Shown here piece by piece: positions 17,601 to 26,077 of a stretch of DNA of 55,723 nucleotides. Source of the DNA: Bacteroidota bacterium (GTDB lineage: Bacteria; Bacteroidota; Bacteroidia; Sphingobacteriales; Sphingobacteriaceae); assembly GCA_013288235.1 (NCBI GenBank), contig JABDCF010000013.1, forward strand, positions 1-55,723, in the 5' to 3' direction. A program made the position numbers and the translations under genes. Numbering within the stretch: position 1 is the first letter of the stretch; the number at the start of each line of letters is the position of its first letter. Under the pieces are notes generated by a model. That model was not told where the DNA came from. It saw nothing but the letters and a program-made list of their open reading frames with translations, and did no database searches.

Positions 17601-17634
17601 CTTTTTCTGCCGACCTTAAACCCCGATGGGGTTT
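17601..17634 (-). repeat. Hairpin-plus-tag repeat, copy C (inverted)
   Basis: On the minus strand the hairpin AAACCCCATCGGGGTTT is followed by AAGGTCGGCAGAAAAAG. It is the inverted counterpart of the repeat at 17255 and closes the transposase-remnant interval on its right side. Confidence 0.6.
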
Positions 17635-17657
17635 GTTTGCCTTTGTGAATACATTTA

Positions 17658-18356
17658 TTAGCAATCCCCATCCGGCCCGCAACTTTCGCCTTCAATAATT
17701 TCCAATTTCGGGTTTTCTTTCTGCCATTCGCCGAACGCTTTTTCTAAAGTTTGCTCAAAAACCGGAACAGCCTGTGCACCTGATATGCCGTATTTATTGT
17801 TCAATACAAAAAATGGCACACCTTGTATGCCAAGCTGGCGGGCTTCAGCAATATCATGTTTCACTTCATCAGCGTAAGCGTTGCTTTCAAGGGTTTGTTT
17901 TACTTCGGTGGCATCCAAACCTAATGCTACACCCAGTTCGATAAGGGTATCTTTGTCATCTATGTTTTTGCCATCGGTGAAGTATGCCTTAAACAATTGC
18001 TCTTCGGCTTCAATGCCCAGGCCATGTTTTTTGGCAAGATGGCTGTACCTGTGCGCGTTAAAGCTGTTGGCTACAATGGCTTTATCAAAGTTATAGGTTA
18101 AACCGGCCTCGGCAGCCATTTGGGTTACGTGGGCATTTAATTGTTTGGCATGATCTAAAGTAAAACCTTTAATTTCCGCCAGGTATTGGTCGATGTTTAT
18201 ATCAGGATCTGTTACCATATCAGGGTTAAGCTGGAAGCTTTTCCATTCAATTTCTATCTCATCTTTATGTTCGAAATGCTGCAAAGCATCTTCGAACCTG
18301 CGCTTGCCGATATAACAAAACGGGCACATCACATCCGACCATATTTCAACTTTCAT
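17658..18356 (-). CDS. DsbA-family (FrnE-like) thiol oxidoreductase
   Basis: 232 residues, cytosolic (no signal peptide). A thioredoxin-fold DsbA/FrnE domain with the CPFC active-site motif at residues 11-14 (IWSDVMCPFCYIGKRRFE), a helical insertion in the middle, and a cis-proline loop GIQGVPFFVLNNKYGISGAQ near the C-terminus. The tail ESCGPDGDC adds two cysteines, as often seen in FrnE-like proteins. FrnE members act as disulfide isomerases/oxidoreductases, and some are linked to oxidative stress; the substrate here is unknown. Monocistronic, with a -7 box 20 bases before the ATG. Confidence 0.88.
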   Translation of the reverse strand: MKVEIWSDVMCPFCYIGKRRFEDALQHFEHKDEIEIEWKSFQLNPDMVTDPDINIDQYLAEIKGFTLDHAKQLNAHVTQMAAEAGLTYNFDKAIVANSFNAHRYSHLAKKHGLGIEAEEQLFKAYFTDGKNIDDKDTLIELGVALGLDATEVKQTLESNAYADEVKHDIAEARQLGIQGVPFFVLNNKYGISGAQAVPVFEQTLEKAFGEWQKENPKLEIIEGESCGPDGDC

Positions 18357-18375
18357 AACTATCTGTTTATCCCAA

Positions 18376-18383
18376 CAAAGATA
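18376..18383 (-). promoter_or_regulatory. -7 box (TATCTTTG) of the FrnE-like gene
   Basis: An exact TAnnTTTG on the minus strand, 20 bases from the ATG at 18356, implying a short leader. No convincing -33 element at normal spacing. Confidence 0.45.
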
Positions 18384-18505
18384 GTTCGATACCGCAACAT
18401 CACCGTAAGGGCAAAGTAAAAATTATCTGTTCACGTTAATCAAATATTGTGAAATGTATTTTCTATTATTGGGTAAAATTTACCTGAATAGTAATCATAA
18501 CCGAT

Positions 18506-19891
18506 ATGAAAAAAACACTCATCGCTATTGTACTTTTTGCGCTATTGGCGCCATGCATAAAATTATATGGGCAGGTAGATACTGTCTCAAATATTTCAGA
18601 TGGTGATAAAGTTTATGGATTAAGCAAATTCTGGTCGGAGGCAGCTAACAACTTCGTTTTTTTTGACCATGCAAAAATCGACTGGGACAGCGCTTACCGT
18701 GCCTATATCCCCAAAGTATTAGCTACAAAAAACACCTGGGATTATTACCGCGTAATGAAACGTTTTTGTTCCTTGTTAAAAGACGGGCATACTAATGTTT
18801 ATGAACCCGGCTCCCTCTATAAAGGGTCAAGGTACCGTTATATTAATGTTGAAAATTTTGACCATAGGTTTTATGTAACCAATATCCCCGTTCAGTTTAA
18901 GGACCTCGTGCCCTTGGGGTCTGAATTAATAAGCGTTGACGGGCGAAACATACAGGAGTATGCTCAAAATGAGCTGATGCCTTATATCAGCGCATCAGCG
19001 CCGCAGCAGTTGTGGAACGATGCTTCGGTAAGCATGTTTTACGGAACAGATTCGACAAGAGTGTGGCATTTAAAATTACGCACGCCGAAGGGCGATTTAG
19101 TTAAATATGACTACCGGTTTCATCCAAACCGTGCGCAATGGGCAGGGCCCACAAATAACGTATGGAAAAGGTTTGAGTTTAAGAAGATTGAAGATGTTGG
19201 TTATATTAAAATAAACACCTTCGGGGATGAAAAAGTAATAGATGATTTTAAAGCCATATTACCCGATTTATATACCTGCAAAGGGGTAATAGTTGATATA
19301 AGGAGAAATGGCGGTGGAAGTACTGATATAGGCGCCGAAATTTTGAAATACTTTACAGATAAAAAAACGCTTATTGGCTCTAAATGGAAAACCCGCGAGA
19401 ATTTGGGCGCATTTAAAGCATGGGGTCAATTTCAGTTAAAGGACACAACAAAGTTTGAACATCTTAGTGATTGGGACAAAAAAACCGTGTTAGTTGCCAA
19501 AGGCGATTATTGGTATCAAGGCGATACATCGTCATTTAACAATAATGTAACTGCGAAAAAAATCAGCGTTCCGCTTGTCGTGTTAACCAGCAATTATACT
19601 GCCTCTGCAGCGGAAGACTTTTTAATTATTTTGGACGGATTAAAGGGCAGGGCAACTGTTATAGGGCAACGCACTTTCGGCAGTACCGGGCAGCCAATGA
19701 CATTTGATTTACCGGGGGGCGGCAACGCCCGGATTTGCACCAAAAGAGATACCTATCCCGATGGCCGTGAATTTGTGGGAACGGGTGTTAAGCCCGATAT
19801 TGAAGTACCCCGAAATGTAAATGATGTAATTTTGGGCCGGGATACGGAGTTAGAGGTAGCATTAAATGAAATAAAAAAACAGATAAAATAG
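18506..19891 (+). CDS. S41-family peptidase, tricorn/IRBP-like active site
   Basis: 461 residues with a signal peptide (ending near LYGQ). The N-terminal cap includes LLKDGHTNVY with His95. A PDZ-like middle (VPLGSELISVDGRNI) is followed by the S41 core: GVIVDIRRNGGGSTDIG and TSNYTASAAEDFLI, with the nucleophile Ser367. C-terminal-processing (CtpA) proteases have a catalytic Lys in TFGKG; here the equivalent is TFGSTGQP, so the Ser-Lys dyad is absent. The conserved DGH is instead as in tricorn-type Ser-His-Glu members. Probably a periplasmic peptidase of unknown substrate. It converges on the M16 pair with a shared bidirectional terminator. Confidence 0.88.
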   Translation: MKKTLIAIVLFALLAPCIKLYGQVDTVSNISDGDKVYGLSKFWSEAANNFVFFDHAKIDWDSAYRAYIPKVLATKNTWDYYRVMKRFCSLLKDGHTNVYEPGSLYKGSRYRYINVENFDHRFYVTNIPVQFKDLVPLGSELISVDGRNIQEYAQNELMPYISASAPQQLWNDASVSMFYGTDSTRVWHLKLRTPKGDLVKYDYRFHPNRAQWAGPTNNVWKRFEFKKIEDVGYIKINTFGDEKVIDDFKAILPDLYTCKGVIVDIRRNGGGSTDIGAEILKYFTDKKTLIGSKWKTRENLGAFKAWGQFQLKDTTKFEHLSDWDKKTVLVAKGDYWYQGDTSSFNNNVTAKKISVPLVVLTSNYTASAAEDFLIILDGLKGRATVIGQRTFGSTGQPMTFDLPGGGNARICTKRDTYPDGREFVGTGVKPDIEVPRNVNDVILGRDTELEVALNEIKKQIK

Positions 19892-19950
19892 ATTTTTTAT
19901 CCCAAAATTGTCGCTTCTTTTATCCCCCCGTTCGGTTCATTTTGCCACAA

Positions 19951-19980
19951 AAAAAGAGCCTGCCGAAGCAAGCTCTTTTT
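19951..19980. terminator. Bidirectional terminator between S41 and M16 genes
   Basis: AAAAAGAGC and GCTCTTTTT flank an inner TGC/GCA stem with a CGAA loop. A-run and T-run make it work in both directions for the convergent genes ending at 19891 (+) and 20004 (-). Confidence 0.85.
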
Positions 19981-20003
19981 AAAATAACATTTATGCTGAT
20001 GGC

Positions 20004-22088
20004 CTATTTAAAATCGTCAGCAGTAACGCTGGCATTCAATTTCACATCAGTTACGGTCATCACAAAGCTTTGGTCCTGTCCGCCTGCCGATACGGTTATA
20101 GCTTGTTTATAAGGGAACACAATGTTGCCAACTTTGCGATAGTCGCTAAGTTCAAGCGTTTGCATGACTGTGTTGCCGCCGCTTGTAGTTGTGGTTTCAT
20201 TTTTCACCAACAGCTTGCTGTTTACATCGTAGTATTCGGTTGATGTTTTGCCGGTTGGGTCGGTAACATCAATTTGGTAAGCATCAGCGCCGTTTACTTT
20301 TTGTACGCCTTTTACAGCCAGTTTAAATGCCGGGTTGTTTAAATAATCAAGCTGCTCGGTTAACGAAGTGAATACTTTTTTCTGGGCAATCTCATCAGCG
20401 GTCATATCCTTTTTGTTGCCCATTTGAAGCTGGTAGCCTTTATCGCCGTCAAATGCCGATTTCATTACTACATTGCCACCCATGGTAATGCTCATTGATT
20501 CTTTATTGGGCGCAAGTTTTTTCTCGCTTACATTCAGCGTCATACCTTGCATGGCCATGGTCAGGGTAACATCTACCGAAGTGATCTTACCCAATTCGGC
20601 AGCGCCGCCTGTTGCATCGATGTAGCTTTTTATTACATCACTTGCTTTTACATCAGGCACGGCCTGTGTTTGCCCTTCAACTACGGGGTTTGCAAACTTG
20701 TCGAACAGTTTAACAGGATAACCTAATTTTTTAACCCCGTCAAGCATTTTTGAGGCGTTGCCTACTATTACAACGCGGGTATTATCGTAGTTTATATACT
20801 TTTGGGCCACACGCAATATATCATCGGCAGTTACCGCGTTCACCCTTTGCAGGTAGGTTTTATAAAAATCAGCAGGGAGTTTATTTATAAGTATAGTGCT
20901 GGCAAAAGTGGCAGTACGTGCCGGGTCTTCCAAACCAAGGGCGAATGAGCCATTGTACAGCGCTTTGGCATTGCGCAGCTCTTCATCCGATACCTTTGCA
21001 CCGCGGATAAGTTTCACCTGGCCTAAAAACTCAGCGGTGGCGCTATCAGTTTTGGCCGTGCGTACAGCGGCCGATGCCTGGAAAGTAGTTTGAAATCTGC
21101 CCGAACCAAGCGTAGAATAAGCGCCATAGGTAAAGCCATGCTTTTCGCGGAGGTCCATAAACAAACGGCTTTCGGCGCCGCCGCCCAAAATATAATTGGC
21201 CAGCAGCACCGCAAAGTAATCGGGATTATTTTTCTTCAGGGTAACCAGGTTAACAACCTTTATTTCGGATTGAACTGCACTTGGCACATCAACCACATCA
21301 ATTTCAGTTTTGATGGGATTTGGCACAGTTGCCAATACAGGCAGCTTTAAAAGCGTCCCTTTCCAGCTGCCAAATACTTTGGTTGCCAGCAGTTTTGCTT
21401 TTGCCGGGGTTATGTCGCCAATAATGGTTAAGTATGACCTTGATGGCGTAATATATTTTTTGTAAGCTTCCTTTATATCCTGTAAAGTAAGATTTTGTAT
21501 GCTTTCTTCGGTTTCAAACTCCCCGTTCGGGTGTGTTTTACCATACACAAGCGCATTGGTTACCCTTGATGAAATGGCAGGCGCGCTTTTTTCTTCCGTT
21601 TTCAAAGCAGTAATGGCTTGTGTTTTCAGTTTATCAAACGATTCCTGTGTAAAGGCCGGTTCTTTCAGCGCAAGGCCCATCAGGTTAAACGCGTTTTTAA
21701 AATATCGGGTAAGCGCCGAAGCGCTGCCCCCATCGGAATTAAGGCTTACATCGGCCCCTATTTTATCAACGGCCTCGTCAAAAGCGGCTTTGGGCATTCT
21801 TTTGGTGCCTTCGTTAAGCATGCTGCCCATCAGGTTTATCACCCCGGCCTTTTTGCCTTCAGTTCTGGGGCCTGCATCAATTACAAAGCTTGCCGAAACT
21901 TTTGGCAGGCGGTGGTCTTCAACTATTAAAACGGTAATGCCGTTTTGCAACTTATAAACTACTGGGTCTTTTATGGTCAACGCGGGCGCTGGTCCCGGTT
22001 TTGGTTGTTTCGTACGGTCAATGGTTATTTGTGCCTGCGCATATTGCATCAATAATGCACCGGCAGCTATCATTATAAATTTCTTCAT
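20004..22088 (-). CDS. Non-catalytic M16 peptidase subunit with C-terminal LolA-like domain
   Basis: 694 residues with a signal peptide (ending YAQAQ). Residues ~40-450 are the two M16 repeats, but the zinc motif HxxEH is missing: the equivalent segment reads INLMGSMLNEGT. The second repeat keeps the partner-subunit R...Y signature in LREKHGFTYGAYS. Residues ~480-694 form an extra domain (YIDATGGAAELGKITSVDVT ... GDKGYQLQMGNK) resembling LolA/LppX-type lipoprotein-carrier folds. In M16B systems a catalytic and a non-catalytic subunit form a closed chamber that digests peptides; this is the partner of the gene at 22110, which lies 21 bases upstream in the same operon. Periplasmic. Confidence 0.87.
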   Translation of the reverse strand: MKKFIMIAAGALLMQYAQAQITIDRTKQPKPGPAPALTIKDPVVYKLQNGITVLIVEDHRLPKVSASFVIDAGPRTEGKKAGVINLMGSMLNEGTKRMPKAAFDEAVDKIGADVSLNSDGGSASALTRYFKNAFNLMGLALKEPAFTQESFDKLKTQAITALKTEEKSAPAISSRVTNALVYGKTHPNGEFETEESIQNLTLQDIKEAYKKYITPSRSYLTIIGDITPAKAKLLATKVFGSWKGTLLKLPVLATVPNPIKTEIDVVDVPSAVQSEIKVVNLVTLKKNNPDYFAVLLANYILGGGAESRLFMDLREKHGFTYGAYSTLGSGRFQTTFQASAAVRTAKTDSATAEFLGQVKLIRGAKVSDEELRNAKALYNGSFALGLEDPARTATFASTILINKLPADFYKTYLQRVNAVTADDILRVAQKYINYDNTRVVIVGNASKMLDGVKKLGYPVKLFDKFANPVVEGQTQAVPDVKASDVIKSYIDATGGAAELGKITSVDVTLTMAMQGMTLNVSEKKLAPNKESMSITMGGNVVMKSAFDGDKGYQLQMGNKKDMTADEIAQKKVFTSLTEQLDYLNNPAFKLAVKGVQKVNGADAYQIDVTDPTGKTSTEYYDVNSKLLVKNETTTTSGGNTVMQTLELSDYRKVGNIVFPYKQAITVSAGGQDQSFVMTVTDVKLNASVTADDFK

Positions 22089-22109
22089 TGTTTTTGTTGC
22101 TACAGGTTA

Positions 22110-23450
22110 TTATTGGACTTGATTTTTTGCTTTGCCGGGAAGGTAATATAATACCAGGCGCTGGTTTGTGCTTAAATATTTGCGTGCCGCATCCCTAATT
22201 TCTTCCCTTGTTATCGATCGTATAGTTGCCAGTTCTTCATTAACCTCGTTGGTGTCTTTGTGAAAAAAGGTATAGCCGTTGGCCAGGTTTTCGGCAATGC
22301 CAACCATGCGGGTATTGGCGCTTACAAAATTATCTTCAAACTGGTTTTGCAATTTCTGATAATCCTCGGGGCTTATCAGGTCGGTTTGCAGTTTAACTAT
22401 TTCCTCGTCCATATCGCTCAGCAAGTTGGCAGGCGCGGCCCCGCCGCTTGGCAAAGCGCCCACAATATACATCCCGTAATCTTCCAGTGGATAATTAAAC
22501 GCGAAAACCTGCAGGGCGTCCTTTTTATCATCCACCATTTTTTTGTACATCCTTGAGCTTGCCCCGCCTGAAAGTATGTTCGATATCATCTCCATTACTT
22601 TCGAGTCGCGGGTGGCCCTGCCAGGCACGCGGTAGGCCGCTAAAATGGCAGGTATCTGTATGTTAGCGTCATAAGCCGTATCGGTGATTTGTTTAGTGAT
22701 AGGATCATCCTCAATCTTATTATAAACAACAGTGTTGCCGCGTGGTATGGGGCCAAAATATGCTGCTATAAGTTCTTTTGTTTTGGCCACGTTAATGTCG
22801 CCGGCTATGGTTAAAACAGCGTTATTGGGTGCGTAATACAGTTTAAAAAAATCTTTAAACTCACTCAGTTTAGCAGCGTCGATGTCTTTCATGGCGCCAA
22901 TTACGCCATTATGGTAAGGATGTTTGGTAAACAACGCATCGCCAATATCATTGATCACATTGCCGTAAGGACGGTTATCAAAGCTGGAACGTTTTTCCTC
23001 TTTTACTACCTCGTCCTGGGTTTTTACGCCTATGTCGTTTATTACCGGGTGCATCATGCGCTCGCTTTCAAGCCATAAACCGGTTTCAAGATCGTTTGAC
23101 GGGAATACCTCGTAATAAAAAGTCCTGTCCTGCGTGGTGTTGGCGTTGTTTTGACCGCCATTTGCCGATACGATCTTCATAAACTGGCCGCGCTGAATAT
23201 TTTCACTTCCTTCGAACAGGAGGTGCTCAAAAAAGTGTGCGAAACCGGTACGGCCTGCTTCTTCGTTTTTTGAGCCTACGTGGTACATCACAGTTACTGC
23301 CACCACCGGGGCATGATGGTCATCGTGCAGAACTACGTGTAAGCCGTTGGGCAAGTCGTATTCTGTAAAATCTACTTTTTGTGCCTTCGCGGTTAGCCCT
23401 GTGAAGGCTAATGTGGTTAGGGCGCATAAAACTTGTTTAGGTAAATTCAT
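22110..23450 (-). CDS. Catalytic M16B zinc metallopeptidase subunit
   Basis: 446 residues with a signal peptide (ending AKAQ). The first M16 repeat has the inverted zinc motif HFFEH (His72, Glu75, His76) in GFAHFFEHLLFEGS, and the third ligand Glu lies near 151-152 in DEVVKEEKR. The second repeat contains GGASSRMYKKMV. The length fits a two-repeat M16B subunit. It is the first gene of a two-gene operon with the non-catalytic subunit downstream (stop and start 21 bases apart). The pair probably degrades short peptides in the periplasm. Confidence 0.92.
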   Translation of the reverse strand: MNLPKQVLCALTTLAFTGLTAKAQKVDFTEYDLPNGLHVVLHDDHHAPVVAVTVMYHVGSKNEEAGRTGFAHFFEHLLFEGSENIQRGQFMKIVSANGGQNNANTTQDRTFYYEVFPSNDLETGLWLESERMMHPVINDIGVKTQDEVVKEEKRSSFDNRPYGNVINDIGDALFTKHPYHNGVIGAMKDIDAAKLSEFKDFFKLYYAPNNAVLTIAGDINVAKTKELIAAYFGPIPRGNTVVYNKIEDDPITKQITDTAYDANIQIPAILAAYRVPGRATRDSKVMEMISNILSGGASSRMYKKMVDDKKDALQVFAFNYPLEDYGMYIVGALPSGGAAPANLLSDMDEEIVKLQTDLISPEDYQKLQNQFEDNFVSANTRMVGIAENLANGYTFFHKDTNEVNEELATIRSITREEIRDAARKYLSTNQRLVLYYLPGKAKNQVQ

Positions 23451-23599
23451 ATAAATTGATTTGAGGCTAAAATATTAAAATTGTTTTAAATAGTTGAGAT
23501 AGGGAATGTTATATTGTGTTAATATTTGGCTAAAAAAATATCTCTTCGATTATTTCTATTTCATTACAATATAAATTTTAATAAATTAGCTTGCTTGTA

Positions 23600-23697
23600 A
23601 TTGGTTGAATAAGTTGGATTAAGTTGATTAAGTGAGTGGTTAAATACTGCTGCAAACAACTCAATCACCTCATTCAACTTAATACAACCAATAACCA
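23600..23697. repeat. Imperfect palindromic repeat of GTTGATTAAGTGAGTGGTT type, copy 1
   Basis: A left arm rich in GGTTGAATAAGTTGGATTAAG and a right arm CAACTCAATCACCTCATTC... can fold on each other. The same wording fills the gap at 49026-49194. It lies between divergent genes (M16 and AhpD-like). Confidence 0.55.
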
Positions 23698-23708
23698 ATA
23701 AAACCAAA

Positions 23709-24275
23709 ATGCCCCATATCCCCTTAGATGAAAATCTCCCTGGCATAACCGGCCTGCTTAATTACCGCCAGGATACTGCTTTGCCTATAAGGCAGCTTAC
23801 GCAAATACTATTGCGAGGTGAATCAACCCTGACAGAAGGCGAGCGGGAACTGATAGCTACGGTGACATCGCAGGGTAACCAATGTAAATTTTGTACCGCT
23901 GCACATACCGCGGCCGCCGATGCTCTTTTGGGTGAACGTGAAACTGCTGAGATGGTAAAGCATGACCCTGAAAATGCGCCAGTGAGCGAAAAAATGAAGC
24001 AGTTGCTTGAAATTGCCCGCAGGGTACAGGCAGATGCGCGTACTGTTAGTACCGGGTTGGTTGAAAAAGCAAGAAATGCAGGCGCTACTGACCTGGAAAT
24101 ACATGATACGGTACTAATTGCTGGCTTGTTTTGCCTGTACAATAAATATGTTGACGGGCTGGCAAGCGTTACCCCTACCGACCCGGCTTTTTACGACAGG
24201 CTGGCTAATATTTTAAAAACCAACGGCTATTTACCATCAGCAAACCGGTACGCAAGCCTAAACGAAACTAAATAA
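23709..24275 (+). CDS. AhpD-like (carboxymuconolactone decarboxylase family) protein
   Basis: 188 residues, cytosolic, all-helical AhpD fold. The active-site motif CKFCTAAH gives Cys59, Cys62 and His66, the CxxCxxxH signature of peroxidase-related enzymes of this family. Flanking segments (LTEGERELIATVTSQGNQ, LEIHDTVLIAGLFCLYNKYVDGL) also fit. Members reduce peroxides or act as thiol relays; the partner is unknown here. Its TAA stop is followed at once by the ATG of the DUF3179 gene (zero-base gap), so the two are translationally coupled. Confidence 0.88.
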   Translation: MPHIPLDENLPGITGLLNYRQDTALPIRQLTQILLRGESTLTEGERELIATVTSQGNQCKFCTAAHTAAADALLGERETAEMVKHDPENAPVSEKMKQLLEIARRVQADARTVSTGLVEKARNAGATDLEIHDTVLIAGLFCLYNKYVDGLASVTPTDPAFYDRLANILKTNGYLPSANRYASLNETK

Positions 24276-25475
24276 ATGAAGAAACAAACCAAACCAGCTA
24301 TTTTTTGGTGGGGCATAGTATTGCTCGTCATCCCCGGCCTTATACACGCATACCTGCTGATGCCTTTCCCTGGCAGCCAGGATTTAAACGCTATAACGGC
24401 ATCGTACTACCTTGAAAAAATTGTGCTGCCATTGCGTATAATAGGCGGCATTATGATAGTTTGGTATTTGGTTAAGTACTATTCGAAAAATAAAAAAAGC
24501 GGCAAGATTATAAAAGTGGCGGTTTTGGCATTGTGCCTCATAAGTTTTTATTACACGGATATTGCCTACAAGGCCGAATTGATGTTTGAAGAACCACAGG
24601 TTATAAAATTTGCCAATGCTATTAATAATAAGGTGCCCGAAAATTTAGTGATCATCGGCGTGGTTAACAATGGTGTGGCCAAAGCATATCCGCTTGATTA
24701 TTTAGCTTATCATCATAAAGTGCAGGACAATGTTGGGAACGAGCCGGTGCTGGTTACCTATTGCAGTATGTGCCGCACAGGCCGGGTATATAGCCCCATA
24801 ATAAATGGCACAAGGCAAAATTTTCGTTTGGTTGGCGCCAGGCATTATAACGCCATTATTGAGGATGAAGGAACAAAAACATGGTGGTACCAGGCTACAG
24901 GAAATGCGGCGGTGGGCAAATTAAAAGGCCAGCGTTTGCAGGAACTGCCTTACGAACAATCAACCCTTGCATCGTGGTTAAACAAGCACCCAGGTTCGCT
25001 GGTGTTACAACCAGACCAGCATTATTTAAGTGACTATGCCGACCTTAAAAATTACGACCGTGTACAATCTGTAGACAGGGACAGTACTTTAAAAAACAAG
25101 GATTCGCTGATCCGGAGGAGCTGGATGGTGGGCGTAATTGCCAATGGCCAGCCCAAAGCCTACGACTGGAGGCACCTGTTTAAAAAACGCCTGCTGAACG
25201 ATAAGATAGTAATAACGCCATTGTTGCTAACTATTGAGCCTGACAGCCTTACCTTCCATGCATTTAATAGCTATGTTAACGGTAAAATTTTGCATTTTAA
25301 GCTGGATAGTATCGGCAATATAACCGACCAGGAAACGGCATCGGTGTGGAATTGGGATGGCTTAAGTACTGCGGGAACATTAAAAGGCAGCCAGCTAAAC
25401 AAAATACAATCCTACCAGGAGTTTTGGCACTCGTGGAAACATTTTCATCCTAATACTTTGTTTTGGAAGGAATGA
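24276..25475 (+). CDS. DUF3179-domain membrane protein
   Basis: 399 residues. Two or three hydrophobic segments in the first ~100 residues (IFWWGIVLLVIPGLIHAYLL, and another near VAVLALCLISFYY) anchor a DUF3179 domain: GVAKAYPLDYLAYHHKVQD, PVLVTYCSMCRTGRVYSP with a CxxC pair, and FRLVGARHYNAIIEDEGTKT. The function of DUF3179 is unknown; the CxxC and coupling to an AhpD-like thiol protein suggest a redox role, which is inference. The start codon abuts the previous stop. A long hairpin follows the gene. Confidence 0.87.
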   Translation: MKKQTKPAIFWWGIVLLVIPGLIHAYLLMPFPGSQDLNAITASYYLEKIVLPLRIIGGIMIVWYLVKYYSKNKKSGKIIKVAVLALCLISFYYTDIAYKAELMFEEPQVIKFANAINNKVPENLVIIGVVNNGVAKAYPLDYLAYHHKVQDNVGNEPVLVTYCSMCRTGRVYSPIINGTRQNFRLVGARHYNAIIEDEGTKTWWYQATGNAAVGKLKGQRLQELPYEQSTLASWLNKHPGSLVLQPDQHYLSDYADLKNYDRVQSVDRDSTLKNKDSLIRRSWMVGVIANGQPKAYDWRHLFKKRLLNDKIVITPLLLTIEPDSLTFHAFNSYVNGKILHFKLDSIGNITDQETASVWNWDGLSTAGTLKGSQLNKIQSYQEFWHSWKHFHPNTLFWKE

Positions 25476-25490
25476 TTTGCTTTACAAATC

Positions 25491-25523
25491 AGACTTACGA
25501 AGTTTTTAAAACTTCGTAAGTCT
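25491..25523. terminator. 16-bp perfect hairpin after the DUF3179 gene
   Basis: AGACTTACGAAGTTTT and AAAACTTCGTAAGTCT are perfectly complementary around one central T. The convergent genes end at 25475 (+) and 25553 (-), so it can serve both. A related half (AAACTTCGTAGGTCT) occurs at 50104-50118. Confidence 0.7.
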
Positions 25524-25552
25524 TTCGAGTTTTAGCTTGGCTCCAGGTCGTC

Positions 25553-25927
25553 TTACTTCATCCTCAACCCATCAATAGCTGCTTGCAAATTGGTTGTAAG
25601 GTCCGCAAAATATCCTTTTTGGTTTGCGATGGTAGCTGTTTCGCTAATATGATTGCTGTCAGCTTGTAACTGGCCGATGTATTTTGCCCATGAGCTGGCT
25701 TGGGCTGGCGTCATATATTTCAAAGGGACAGCGTTAAGGGCGCTAACCAAGTCCTTGGCTTTGCTTTGGGCTGTAGCGCCATCGTTAGCCGTAATGGCAT
25801 CTTTAATAGCCGAAACACATTCTTTTACGTGATCTATTCCTTTGCTGAGTGTTATAACCTGCGCTTTGCCTTGTATAAATAAAACCGACAGGATAGCAGA
25901 TAAAAAAACCGTTTTTAAATATTTCAT
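25553..25927 (-). CDS. Small secreted protein, DUF3347-like
   Basis: The frame is open further upstream, but the start at 25927 is chosen because MKYLKTVFLSAILSVLFIQG gives a clean signal peptide (cleavage near GKAQ) and 124 residues. The mature part is helical, with VKECVSAIKDAITANDGATA and AKDLVSALNAVP. This resembles DUF3347, periplasmic helical-hairpin domains in which conserved Asp/Ala positions alternate; some occur beside metal-efflux proteins. Assignment by pattern is tentative. Solitary gene. Confidence 0.65.
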   Translation of the reverse strand: MKYLKTVFLSAILSVLFIQGKAQVITLSKGIDHVKECVSAIKDAITANDGATAQSKAKDLVSALNAVPLKYMTPAQASSWAKYIGQLQADSNHISETATIANQKGYFADLTTNLQAAIDGLRMK

Positions 25928-26077
25928 GAGGGAAGATATAAAAATGTTTTCGTTTATGGTTGACTTTTGATGTTTAAACGCGAAAAATGGGTTCCAAGCT
26001 GCAATTGGAAACCCCTTACCGGTTAATTGTCTGCCAAAACATGCCACAAGCGGTACGCTTTGTCGCGGGGGGCTTTG

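Noticed and set aside
17464..17682. Upstream part of the frame ending at 17335, overlapping the FrnE-like gene
   Set aside because: It contains an inverted hairpin-tag repeat and overlaps the 3' end of the oxidoreductase; only the last ~43 residues resemble a transposase.
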